The notes beneath the pieces are model-generated. The model saw nothing but the letters and a program-made list of their open reading frames with translations, was not told where the DNA came from and did no database searches. Below, one piece after another: positions 7,370 to 14,288 of a stretch of DNA of 14,841 nt (position 1 is the stretch's first letter; every line of letters starts with the position of its first letter). Source of the DNA: Methylobacterium sp. (lineage in GTDB: Bacteria; Pseudomonadota; Alphaproteobacteria; Rhizobiales; Beijerinckiaceae); NCBI GenBank assembly GCA_021154065.1, contig JAJKJG010000052.1, forward strand, positions 1-14,841. The letters are read 5' to 3'. Both the position numbers and the translations under genes were made by a program.

Positions 7370-7383
7370 GGGCCTGAAGGCCC
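7370..7383. repeat. short perfect inverted repeat in the rightward leader
   Basis: GGGCCT at 7370-7375 and AGGCCC at 7378-7383 are perfect reverse complements separated by GA. In RNA this would be a 5-bp GC stem with a UGAA loop. It lies in the predicted 5' leader of the rightward operon, or it could be an operator. In DNA this GC-rich, chance pairing is possible. Confidence 0.35.
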
Positions 7384-7391
7384 GGGCATGA

Positions 7392-7433
7392 GGCCGCGCG
7401 ACGCGAACGGCGCCGCGAGGCGCGGTCGCGGCC
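7392..7433 (+). promoter_or_regulatory. possible GC-rich leader hairpin just before the ribosome-binding site
   Basis: GGCCGCG at 7392-7398 pairs perfectly with CGCGGCC at 7427-7433, and CGCG at 7402-7405 can pair with CGCG at 7421-7424 inside it. The 3' arm ends 8 nt before GGGAG (7442-7446), the ribosome-binding site of the TTG-start gene at 7455. A stem here could limit translation. High GC makes such pairing common, so confidence is low. Confidence 0.3.
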
Positions 7434-7454
7434 GTTGAAACGGGAGACAAGGCG

Positions 7455-8570
7455 TTGGCTGAGCGGGTTCTGATCACCGGTGGGGCGGGCTTCATCGGCC
7501 GCTATGTGGCGCGCGCGCTCGTTGCGCGCGGGCATGAGGTTCGGGTGCTCGACAGCATGATCGAGCAGGTCCACCAGGGCCGAAGACGCCCGGACGGCCT
7601 GCCGAAGGGGGTCGAGTTCATCGCCGGCGACGTCCGCGACGAAACCGCCGTCCTGAAGGCGCTGAAAGGGGTCGATGCGGTCGTCCACCTCGCCGCCGAG
7701 GTCGGCGTCGGCCAGAGCATGTACGCGGTCGACCGCTACGTCTCGGTCAACGACTACGGGACCGCGATCCTGTTCCAGCAGCTCATCGACAATCCGGTTC
7801 GGCGCGTCGTCGTCGCATCATCGATGAGCATCTACGGCGAGGGGCTCTACCGGACTGCCGACGGCGACCTCGTCGAGGATGCCGTGCGGGCGCCGCGGGC
7901 CGATCCGGCGGATCCATGGGACCCCGTCGACGCGCAAGGGCGCCCGCTTGTCCCGGTGCCGACGCCCGAGTGGAAGCGCCCTGCCCTCGCCTCCGTCTAC
8001 GCGCTCGGCAAATACGTCCAGGAGCGCCTCACGCTGACGCTTTCGCCGGCCTACGGCATGGAGGGCGTGGCGCTGCGGCTGTGGAACGTCTACGGCCCCG
8101 GCCAAGCGCTCTCGAACCCGTACACCGGGGTGCTCGCGATCTTCTCGTCGCGGCTGCACAACGGCAAGCCGCCGGTGATCTTCGAGGACGGCCATCAGCG
8201 CCGCGACTTCGTCCATGTCGAGGACATCGCCGACGCTTTCGTGCTCGCGCTCGAGCACCCGAAGGCGGCCGGCGAGGTCTATAACATCGCCAGCGGCGAA
8301 GACCGCTCCGTGCGCGAGGTGGCGGCGTTGCTCGCGAGCGCCATGGGCCGCGCCCGCCTCGGGCCCGAGATCGCCGGCCAGGCACGCGCCGGCGACATCC
8401 GGCATTGCATCGCCGACATCGCCAAAGCCCGCCAGGAGCTCGGCTTCGCGCCGAAGCGCGATTTCGCGCAAGGGCTCGCGGCGCTCGCCGAATGGGTCGC
8501 CCGGCAGGAGGCCGAGGACCGGGTCCACGAGGCCCGCAAGGAGCTCGAGCTGAGGGGGCTCGTGGCATGA
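7455..8570 (+). CDS. extended-SDR NAD-dependent sugar-nucleotide epimerase (dTDP-L-rhamnose 4-epimerase-like)
   Basis: Protein of 371 residues with the NAD-binding loop TGGAGFIG at residues 8-15, ASSMSIYGEG at 121-130 and the catalytic pair YALGK (Tyr182, Lys186). An insert of about 30 residues (roughly 148-176, rich in Asp and Pro, ending PTPEWKRPALAS) before the YxxxK motif, and ALSNPYTGVLAIF at 218-230, resemble the dTDP-L-rhamnose 4-epimerase group (WbiB-like). That finer assignment is from memory of the family and is less sure than the fold. The start is TTG at 7455 with GGGAG 8 nt upstream; no better in-frame start was found. It is the first gene of the rightward operon and its stop overlaps the next ATG (ATGA). 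It probably converts a sugar nucleotide for the downstream glycosyltransferases. Confidence 0.88.
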   Translation: MAERVLITGGAGFIGRYVARALVARGHEVRVLDSMIEQVHQGRRRPDGLPKGVEFIAGDVRDETAVLKALKGVDAVVHLAAEVGVGQSMYAVDRYVSVNDYGTAILFQQLIDNPVRRVVVASSMSIYGEGLYRTADGDLVEDAVRAPRADPADPWDPVDAQGRPLVPVPTPEWKRPALASVYALGKYVQERLTLTLSPAYGMEGVALRLWNVYGPGQALSNPYTGVLAIFSSRLHNGKPPVIFEDGHQRRDFVHVEDIADAFVLALEHPKAAGEVYNIASGEDRSVREVAALLASAMGRARLGPEIAGQARAGDIRHCIADIAKARQELGFAPKRDFAQGLAALAEWVARQEAEDRVHEARKELELRGLVA

Positions 8571-9685
8571 CGGCGGCGAGCGCCCCGGCCCGGCCCGCGC
8601 TCGTCGGGCGCCGCCCGGTCCTCGTCACCGGCGGCGCCGGGTTCATCGGCTCGAACCTTGCCGACCGGCTCGCCCGCGAGGGCCACGACGTGCTCGTCTA
8701 CGACGCGCTCGCCCGGCCGGGCGTCGAGAGCAATCTCGCCTGGCTCAAGAGCCGCCACCCGCAGCGGATATCGAGCGTCATCGGCGACATCCGCGACGAG
8801 CGCGGCGTCGCCGCCGCGGCGCGGGACGCCGAGGCGGTGTTCCATTTCGCAGCGCAGGTTGCGGTGACGACGAGCCTCGTCACGCCGCGCGAGGATTTCG
8901 ACATCAACGTGCAGGGCACGCTCAGCCTGCTCGAGGCGCTGCGCCGGCGGAACGACCCGGCCCCGCTCATCTTCGCCTCGACCAACAAGGTCTACGGCGA
9001 TCTTGCCGACGTCGCCCTCGACGAGACCAACGACGCCTATCTGCCGCGCGATCCGGCGGTGCGCGCGAAGGGCATCGGCGAGGATCGCCCGCTCGACTTC
9101 CACACGCCCTATGGCTGCTCGAAAGGGGCCGCCGACCAGTACGTCCTCGACTATGCCCGCAGCTTCGGCGTGCCGACCGCGGTCATGCGCATGAGCTGCA
9201 TCTATGGCCCACGCCAGATGGGGACCGAGGACCAGGGCTGGGTGGCGCATTTCCTGATCCGCGCACTCGACGGAGAACCGATCGCGATCTACGGCGACGG
9301 GCGGCAGGTGCGCGACGTGCTCAACGTCGCCGACGCCGTCGAGGCTTATGTTTCGGCGTGGCGCCGCATCGACGCCGTGCAGGGCCGCGCCTTCAATCTC
9401 GGCGGCGGACCCGCGAACGCCGTCAGCCTGCGGCAGCTCCTGCGCCATGTCGAGGACTTGATCGGCCGGCCGGTCGAGCTGTCCTTCTCCGATTGGCGCG
9501 CCGGCGATCAGCGCTATTACGTCTCCGACATGAGCCGCGCCGCTCGCGCGCTCGAGCTGCGATCCCCGATCCCATGGCGCACCGGCGTCGCGGCGCTCGC
9601 CCGCTGGCTCGCCGACGAGCGCGGGTCGAGAGCGACCGCGATCCGGCCCGCGGCGCGCCTCAGAGCCGCCGAGGCCCTGTCGTGA
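8567..9685 (+). CDS. extended-SDR sugar-nucleotide epimerase, CDP-paratose 2-epimerase-like
   Basis: Protein of 372 residues. The Rossmann loop TGGAGFIG is at residues 21-28, STNKVYGD at 138-145, and the catalytic pair is YGCSK (Tyr182, Lys186), followed by GAADQYVLDYAR. SCIYGPRQMGTEDQGW at 210-225 is characteristic of the CDP-paratose (tyvelose) 2-epimerase family. No partners for CDP-tyvelose synthesis (CDP-glucose dehydratase or later reductases) are in the window, so a different NDP-sugar substrate is likely. The ATG at 8567 overlaps the previous stop and has GAGGGGG 8 nt upstream. The frame is open upstream to 8405 inside the previous gene, but that part is a shadow. A short N-terminal extension of about 16 residues, rich in Ala and Pro, precedes the fold. 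Confidence 0.88.
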   Translation: MTAASAPARPALVGRRPVLVTGGAGFIGSNLADRLAREGHDVLVYDALARPGVESNLAWLKSRHPQRISSVIGDIRDERGVAAAARDAEAVFHFAAQVAVTTSLVTPREDFDINVQGTLSLLEALRRRNDPAPLIFASTNKVYGDLADVALDETNDAYLPRDPAVRAKGIGEDRPLDFHTPYGCSKGAADQYVLDYARSFGVPTAVMRMSCIYGPRQMGTEDQGWVAHFLIRALDGEPIAIYGDGRQVRDVLNVADAVEAYVSAWRRIDAVQGRAFNLGGGPANAVSLRQLLRHVEDLIGRPVELSFSDWRAGDQRYYVSDMSRAARALELRSPIPWRTGVAALARWLADERGSRATAIRPAARLRAAEALS

Positions 9686-9719
9686 GGAGCGCGGCCTTCG
9701 GGTTCATGGACGAGGCGGC

Positions 9720-10850
9720 GTGTCGGTGCGGCTGATCGGACGCGGGCCGCTGCGCCTGCTGATGACCGCCGACGCGGTCGGCGGGGTGTGGCAATACGCG
9801 ACCGATCTCGCCGGCGCGCTCGCCGACCACGGCGTCGAGACGACGCTTGCCGTGCTCGGCCCGGCGCCCTCGGCGCAAGCGCTCTCCCAGGCGGTGGCGA
9901 TTCCGCAGACCCGCATCGTCATCACCGGCCTGCCGCTCGATTGGACCGCCGCCAGCCCGGGCGAGGTTGCGGAAGCCTCGCGCGCCGTCGCCGCCCTGGC
10001 GCGCAGCGTCGGCGCCGACGTGGTTCATCTCAACAGCCCGGCGCTTGCCGCGGACGCGCGCTTTCCGGCGCCGGTCGTCGGCGCCTGCCATTCCTGTCTC
10101 GCGACCTGGTGGCGGGCGGTCCGCTCCGGTCCGCTCCCGCCGGACTTCGTCTGGCGCACGGCGCTCCTCGCGCGTGGCTTTAGCGCCGCCGAGGCGCTCG
10201 CCGCGCCGACCGCGGCCTTCGCGCAGATGACCGCCGACGCCTACGGCATTCCGCCGCCGCGCGTGGTGCGAAACGGCCGGCGCCAGGGCGCGCCGCGCGA
10301 GCCGGCCGAGCCGGCATCCCTCGTGTTCACCGCCGGCCGGCTCTGGGACGAGGGCAAGAATCTTGCGGCTCTCGACCGCGCCGCGGCGCGCCTCGACGTC
10401 CCGGTGCTGGCGGCCGGGCCTCTCGCAGGGCCGAACGGCGCCATGATCGCGCTGCCGCACACCCAGGCGCTCGGCGAACTCGGCGGCGAAGACATGCAAG
10501 CGTGGCTCGCGCGCCGTCCGATCTTCGCGTCGGTGCCGCGCTACGAGCCCTTCGGCCTTGCCGTGCTCGAAGCCGCCCAGGCCGGCTGCGCGCTCGTGCT
10601 TTCGGATATCCCGACGCTGCGCGAACTCTGGGACGGCGCGGCGCTTTTCGTGTCGGCCGATGACGACGCGGCCATCGCCGCGGCGATCCGCGACCTTGTC
10701 GCCGACCCGCGCCGGCGCGCGCGACTTGGCGGCGCGGCGCGGGCCCGGTCCGAAATCTACACCGTCGAGAGCACGGCGCAGGGCATGATGGCGATCTACG
10801 AAGCTGTGCTGGCGCGCCAGGCCGCCCTCCGGCACGAGGCGGTGGCGTGA
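9720..10850 (+). CDS. GT4-family glycosyltransferase
   Basis: GT-B glycosyltransferase of 376 residues. The N-terminal GGVWQYATDLAGAL at 21-34 is the acceptor-side glycine loop, and ACHSCLATWW at 122-131 is an internal conserved segment. The C-terminal domain has TAGRLWDEGKN at 204-214 and the E-x7-E motif EPFGLAVLE (Glu276, Glu284) in the sequence RYEPFGLAVLEAAQAGC, then SDIPTLRELW. The start is probably GTG at 9720, with GAGG only 4 nt upstream; a second in-frame GTG at 9726 would give a better spacing of 10 nt, and the choice changes two residues. It begins 34 nt after the previous stop, the widest gap inside this operon. Its own stop overlaps the next GTG. Donor and acceptor are unknown. 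Confidence 0.9.
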   Translation: MSVRLIGRGPLRLLMTADAVGGVWQYATDLAGALADHGVETTLAVLGPAPSAQALSQAVAIPQTRIVITGLPLDWTAASPGEVAEASRAVAALARSVGADVVHLNSPALAADARFPAPVVGACHSCLATWWRAVRSGPLPPDFVWRTALLARGFSAAEALAAPTAAFAQMTADAYGIPPPRVVRNGRRQGAPREPAEPASLVFTAGRLWDEGKNLAALDRAAARLDVPVLAAGPLAGPNGAMIALPHTQALGELGGEDMQAWLARRPIFASVPRYEPFGLAVLEAAQAGCALVLSDIPTLRELWDGAALFVSADDDAAIAAAIRDLVADPRRRARLGGAARARSEIYTVESTAQGMMAIYEAVLARQAALRHEAVA

Positions 10851-11959
10851 GGTTCGTCTATTTCACGCACTCGCTGGCGTCGTGCTGGAACCACGGCAAC
10901 GCCCATTTCCTACGCGGCGTGCTGCGCGAGCTGATCCATGCCGGCCATGCCGTTGAAGCCTTCGAGCCGTCCGGCAGCTGGAGCCGCGAGAACCTCTTGA
11001 AGGATCACGGACCCGCCGGTCTCGCTGCCTATGAGAGCGCCTATCCGGAGCTTTCCAGCCGCCTCTACGACGATGACATCGATGTCGAAGCCGCCATCTC
11101 GGCAGCCGACGTGGTGATCGTGCACGAATGGAACGAGCCATGGCTCGTCGCCGCCATCGGCCGGGCGCGGCGGCGCGGCGGCCGCTTCACGCTCCTTTTC
11201 CACGACACCCATCATCGCGCGGTCAGCGATCCGGAGGCGATCCGCGCCTTCGACCTCGACGGCTTCGACGGCGTTCTCGCCTTCGGCGAGGCGCTCTCCG
11301 AGGTCTACCGCCGCTGGGGCTGGGCCGACCGCGTCTTCACCTGGCACGAGGCCGCCGATACGCGCCTGTTCCGGCCGCCGGCCGGCGAGACCCGGCGGGA
11401 AGGCCTGGTCTGGATCGGCAATTGGGGCGACGAGGAGCGTAGCGCCGAGCTCGAGAGCTTTCTCCTGCGGCCGGCGCGCACCGTCGGCCTGCCGCTCGAC
11501 ATCTACGGCGTGCGCTATCCGGAGCATGCCCTCGACGCGCTGCGCCGGCACGGCGCCCGCTATCGCGGCTGGCTCCCGAATGCCAGGGCGCCCGAGATCT
11601 TCGCCTGCCATCTTGCGACCGTGCACGTGCCGCGGCGGTTCTACGTCGAAATGTTGCCGGGCATCCCGACCATCCGGGTCTTCGAGGCGCTGGCCTGCGG
11701 CATCCCGCTCGTCTCGGCGCCTTGGCGGGATTCGGAAGGACTCTTCCGGCCCGGCGCGGATTACCTCGTTGCGCCAGACCAGGACGCGATGGAGCGCCAC
11801 CTCGCGGCGCTGCGCGACGACCCGGCGCTTCGCGCCGCGCTCATCGCGAGCGGCCTTGAGACGATCAGGGAGCGGCACAGCTGCGCCCATCGCGCGGACG
11901 AGCTTCTGGCGATCGTGGAGCGCATCCGCGCGCCCACCCGGGCGGAGATGTTCGCATGA
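10847..11959 (+). CDS. CgeB-like GT-B glycosyltransferase (first of three in tandem)
   Basis: Protein of 370 residues, the most divergent of the four CgeB-like proteins here. The N-terminal loop is ASCWNHGNAHFLRGVL at residues 11-26, with Gly17 and Ala19 shared with its paralogues. The C-terminal domain has IRVFEALACGIPLVSAP, then GLFRPGADYLVA, in place of the usual RLFEAAACG and EPGRE segments. A VHEWNEPW segment near residue 88 looks like a glycosidase NEP motif but sits in a GT-B context and is most likely coincidental. The start is GTG at 10847, overlapping the previous stop (GTGA), with GAGG 7 nt upstream. The stop overlaps the next ATG. Donor and acceptor are unknown. Confidence 0.85.
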   Translation: MRFVYFTHSLASCWNHGNAHFLRGVLRELIHAGHAVEAFEPSGSWSRENLLKDHGPAGLAAYESAYPELSSRLYDDDIDVEAAISAADVVIVHEWNEPWLVAAIGRARRRGGRFTLLFHDTHHRAVSDPEAIRAFDLDGFDGVLAFGEALSEVYRRWGWADRVFTWHEAADTRLFRPPAGETRREGLVWIGNWGDEERSAELESFLLRPARTVGLPLDIYGVRYPEHALDALRRHGARYRGWLPNARAPEIFACHLATVHVPRRFYVEMLPGIPTIRVFEALACGIPLVSAPWRDSEGLFRPGADYLVAPDQDAMERHLAALRDDPALRAALIASGLETIRERHSCAHRADELLAIVERIRAPTRAEMFA

Positions 11960-13050
11960 AGATCGCCTTCTACGGCTCGAGCCTCGTGTCCTCCTACTGG
12001 AACGGCGCGGCGACCTATTACCGCGGGCTCCTCAGCGATCTCGCCCGGCGCGGCCACCGCATCGCCTTCTACGAGCCCGACGCTTTCGACCGCCAGAAGC
12101 ATCGCGACATCGATCCGCCGGACTGGGCCGAATCCCGCGTTTATCCGGCGACCGAGGAAGCGGTGCGGAAGGTGATCGCCGAGGCGGCATCCGCGGAGGT
12201 CGTGGTCAAGGCGAGCGGCGTCGGGGTGTTCGACGACGTCCTCCTCGCCGGTCTCATTGCCGCCTCGCGCCCGGAGGCGATGCGCGTCTTCTGGGACGTC
12301 GACGCGCCGGCGACGCTCGCCGAGCTGCGCCGTAGCCCCGATCATCCGCTGCATCGGGCGATGGCGTCGCTCGACGTCGTCTTCACCTATGGCGGCGGAC
12401 CGCCCGTCATCGCCGGCTACGAGAGCTTCGGGGCCAGGCGGTGCGTGCCGATCTACAACGGGCTCGATCCGAAGACCCATTTCCCGGTGCCGCCGGAGGA
12501 GCGCTTCGCCGCCGACCTTGCCTTCCTCGGCAACCGTCTCCCGGACCGTGAGCGGCGCGTCGAAGCATTCTTCCTCGACCCGGCGGCGCGGCTTGCCCAC
12601 CGCCGTTTCCTCATCGGCGGCAACGGCTGGGAAGACAAGGCGATGCCGCCGAACGTGCGGCACATCGGGCATGTCTACACGCGCGAGCACAACGCCTTCA
12701 ACACGAGCCCGCTCGCCGTCCTGAACATCGCGCGCGATTCGATGGCCGACATCGGGTTCTCGCCGGCGACGCGGGTGTTCGAGGCGGCGGGCGCCGGGGG
12801 CTGCCTCATCACCGACGCATGGGAGGGCATCGAGCATTTCCTCGAGCCGAACGTCGAGGTGCTCGTCGCCCGCGACGGCGCCGATGTCGCCGAGCACCTC
12901 CGCAGCCTGACGCCGGAGCGGGCGCGGACCATCGGCGACGCGGCCCGCGCCCGCGTGCTCGCCGAGCACACCTACACGCTGCGCGGTGCGCAGGTCGACG
13001 CGATCCTGGCCGAGGTCGCAGCCGAGAAGCGGCAGAGGAGCGCCGCATGA
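11956..13050 (+). CDS. CgeB-like GT-B glycosyltransferase (second in tandem)
   Basis: Protein of 364 residues. MKIAFYGSSL is followed by VSSYWNGAATYYRGLL at residues 11-26, the family N-terminal loop. FWDVDAPATL near 110-119 corresponds to the YDxDTPVTL segment of its paralogues, and DLAFLGNRLPDR to their DLSYLGTYxxDR. The C-terminal part has LNIARDSMADIGFSPATRVFEAAGAGGCLITDAW split by the usual turns, then GIEHFLEPNVEVLVA, matching the CgeB-type donor domain. The ATG at 11956 overlaps the upstream stop (ATGA) with GGAG 8 nt upstream, and its own stop overlaps the ATG of the third copy. It has no membrane segment. It probably adds one sugar of the same glycan; specificity is not readable. Confidence 0.87.
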   Translation: MKIAFYGSSLVSSYWNGAATYYRGLLSDLARRGHRIAFYEPDAFDRQKHRDIDPPDWAESRVYPATEEAVRKVIAEAASAEVVVKASGVGVFDDVLLAGLIAASRPEAMRVFWDVDAPATLAELRRSPDHPLHRAMASLDVVFTYGGGPPVIAGYESFGARRCVPIYNGLDPKTHFPVPPEERFAADLAFLGNRLPDRERRVEAFFLDPAARLAHRRFLIGGNGWEDKAMPPNVRHIGHVYTREHNAFNTSPLAVLNIARDSMADIGFSPATRVFEAAGAGGCLITDAWEGIEHFLEPNVEVLVARDGADVAEHLRSLTPERARTIGDAARARVLAEHTYTLRGAQVDAILAEVAAEKRQRSAA

Positions 13051-14156
13051 GGCTCGTCGTCCTCGGGCTCAGCCTGTCCTCCTCCTGGGGCAATGGCCAC
13101 GCGACCACCTACCGCTCGCTGCTCAAGGCCTTTGCCGAGCGCGAACACGACATCCTGTTCCTCGAGCGCGACGTGCCCTGGTACGCGGATAACCGCGACC
13201 TCGTCGATCCGGACTACTGCCGGCTCGCGCTCTATGAGGACCTGCGGGCGCTCGCAGGCTACGAGGAGGACATCGAAGCCGCCGACGCCGTGATGGTCGG
13301 CTCCTACGTGCCGGAGGGCGTCGCGGTCGGCGAATGGGTCCAGCGCACCGCCCGCGGCGCCACCGCTTTCTACGACATCGACACCCCCGTGACGCTCGCC
13401 AAGCTCGAACGCGGCGACCTCGAATACCTGTCGCCGGCGCTGATCCCGGGATACGATCTCTATCTCTCCTTCACCGGCGGTCCGACGCTGCGGACGATCC
13501 TGCGCCGCTACGGCTCGCCGGATGCACGCGCGCTCTATTGCTCGGTCGACCCCGAGGCCTACCCGCCGATGGACCTCGAGCCGCGGTGGGATCTGAGCTA
13601 CCTCGGCACCTACAGCCCGGACCGCCAACCGACGCTCGAGCGCCTCCTCGTCGAGCCGGCGCGGCAGGCGCCGCATCTCAAATTCGCGGTCGCCGGCCCG
13701 CTCTATCCCGACGACATCGCGTGGCCGGTAAATGTCGAGCGCATCGATCATGTGCCTCCGGCCGATCACGCCCGCTTCTACGCATCAAGCCGGTTCACCC
13801 TGAACGTCACGCGGGCCGACATGATCCGGGCCGGCTACAGCCCGAGCGTGCGGCTGTTCGAGGCCGCCGCCGCCGCAACGCCGATCGTATCCGACGAATG
13901 GCCCGGGCTTGAGACCATCTTCGTTCCGGGTCGCGAGATCGTGGTCGCCGATCGCCCTGCCGCGGTGCTCGAGGTCCTGACCGGCTGGAGCGAGACAGAG
14001 CGAAGACGGCTCGGCAGCGCAGCGCGCGAGCGCGTCCTCGCCGATCATACGGCAGCGCATCGCGCCGGCGAGCTCGAAACCCACATCGCGCGGGTTCGCT
14101 CGCGCCACGCGACGTTGAAAGTCGCCCGCGACGCGCAGTGCGCGACCGCAGAATAA
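13047..14156 (+). CDS. CgeB-like GT-B glycosyltransferase (third in tandem)
   Basis: Protein of 369 residues closely resembling the leftward-operon protein at 4301-5404. Both have SSSWGNGHAT at 11-20, an (F/L)ERDVP(Y/W)YA segment, YD(L/I)DTPVTL near 110-117, LSYLGTY and a TLNVTR segment. This copy has RLFEAAA at 269-275 and GREIVVA near 296-302. The ATG at 13047 overlaps the previous stop and has GAGGAG 6 nt upstream; the frame is open further upstream only inside the preceding gene. The C-terminal 20 or so residues (after RVRSRHATL) look unstructured. It is the last gene of the rightward operon; no convincing rho-independent terminator follows. Confidence 0.88.
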   Translation: MRLVVLGLSLSSSWGNGHATTYRSLLKAFAEREHDILFLERDVPWYADNRDLVDPDYCRLALYEDLRALAGYEEDIEAADAVMVGSYVPEGVAVGEWVQRTARGATAFYDIDTPVTLAKLERGDLEYLSPALIPGYDLYLSFTGGPTLRTILRRYGSPDARALYCSVDPEAYPPMDLEPRWDLSYLGTYSPDRQPTLERLLVEPARQAPHLKFAVAGPLYPDDIAWPVNVERIDHVPPADHARFYASSRFTLNVTRADMIRAGYSPSVRLFEAAAAATPIVSDEWPGLETIFVPGREIVVADRPAAVLEVLTGWSETERRRLGSAARERVLADHTAAHRAGELETHIARVRSRHATLKVARDAQCATAE

Positions 14157-14213
14157 ACACAGGTTAATCGCCGGGCGGGGAACAAAGATTTCTTCGAACC
14201 AATGCAAAGCTGA

Positions 14214-14234
14214 GAACGTTGGGCACCTACGTTC
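14214..14234. repeat. inverted repeat, possible operator
   Basis: GAACGT at 14214-14219 and ACGTTC at 14229-14234 are perfect reverse complements with a 9-nt spacer. The centre-to-centre distance of 15 nt could suit a dimeric regulator. It lies 55-75 nt before the start of the UDP-glucuronate decarboxylase gene. No regulator gene is in the window to pair with it. Confidence 0.35.
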
Positions 14235-14249
14235 CTTTCTTTCGTACAT

Positions 14250-14268
14250 CGCGCCGGTCGCCGGCGCG
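14250..14268. repeat. perfect 8-bp GC hairpin in the decarboxylase leader
   Basis: CGCGCCGG at 14250-14257 pairs perfectly with CCGGCGCG at 14261-14268 around a TCG loop. It is not followed by a T-run, so it is not a typical rho-independent terminator, although it could help end transcripts of the upstream operon. It ends 20 nt before the ATG at 14289 and so lies close upstream of the ribosome-binding site. Confidence 0.45.
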
Positions 14269-14288
14269 TAGAGGAAGAGGCCGAGGTT

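Larger units (their letters stand above)
7103..7454. promoter_or_regulatory. divergent intergenic control region between the two operons
   Basis: This 352-bp gap is the only long non-coding stretch in the window. It contains a sigma-EcfG-type promoter for each operon, pointing away from each other (listed separately), an 8-bp direct repeat CCTCGGAG at 7233-7240 and 7246-7253 between them, and GC-rich inverted repeats in the predicted leader of the rightward operon. The short open frames inside (for example 7115-7318 on plus) have no recognisable protein features. No clear sigma-70 promoter was seen by eye. Confidence 0.75.
14157..14288. other. short intergenic gap upstream of the UDP-xylose synthase gene
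   Basis: This 132-bp gap is AT-richer than the surrounding genes. It holds the inverted repeat at 14214-14234 and the hairpin at 14250-14268. GGAAC occurs at 14179-14183, but CGTT is absent at the right distance, so no sigma-EcfG promoter is claimed. The gap suggests that the decarboxylase gene has its own promoter, which I could not identify. Confidence 0.5.

Noticed and set aside
11107..11145. HEWNEPW segment in a CgeB-like protein as a glycosidase active site
   Set aside because: The surrounding fold is GT-B, there is no matching nucleophile motif, and the segment falls in the linker region of the N-terminal domain.
14157..14200. rho-independent terminator after the rightward operon
   Set aside because: No strong GC stem followed by a T-run was found. 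The strong hairpin at 14250-14268 is followed by purine-rich sequence.
14179..14204. possible third sigma-EcfG promoter before the UDP-xylose synthase gene
   Set aside because: GGAAC is present at 14179-14183, but the bases 16-17 nt downstream read CAAT or AATG, not CGTT.
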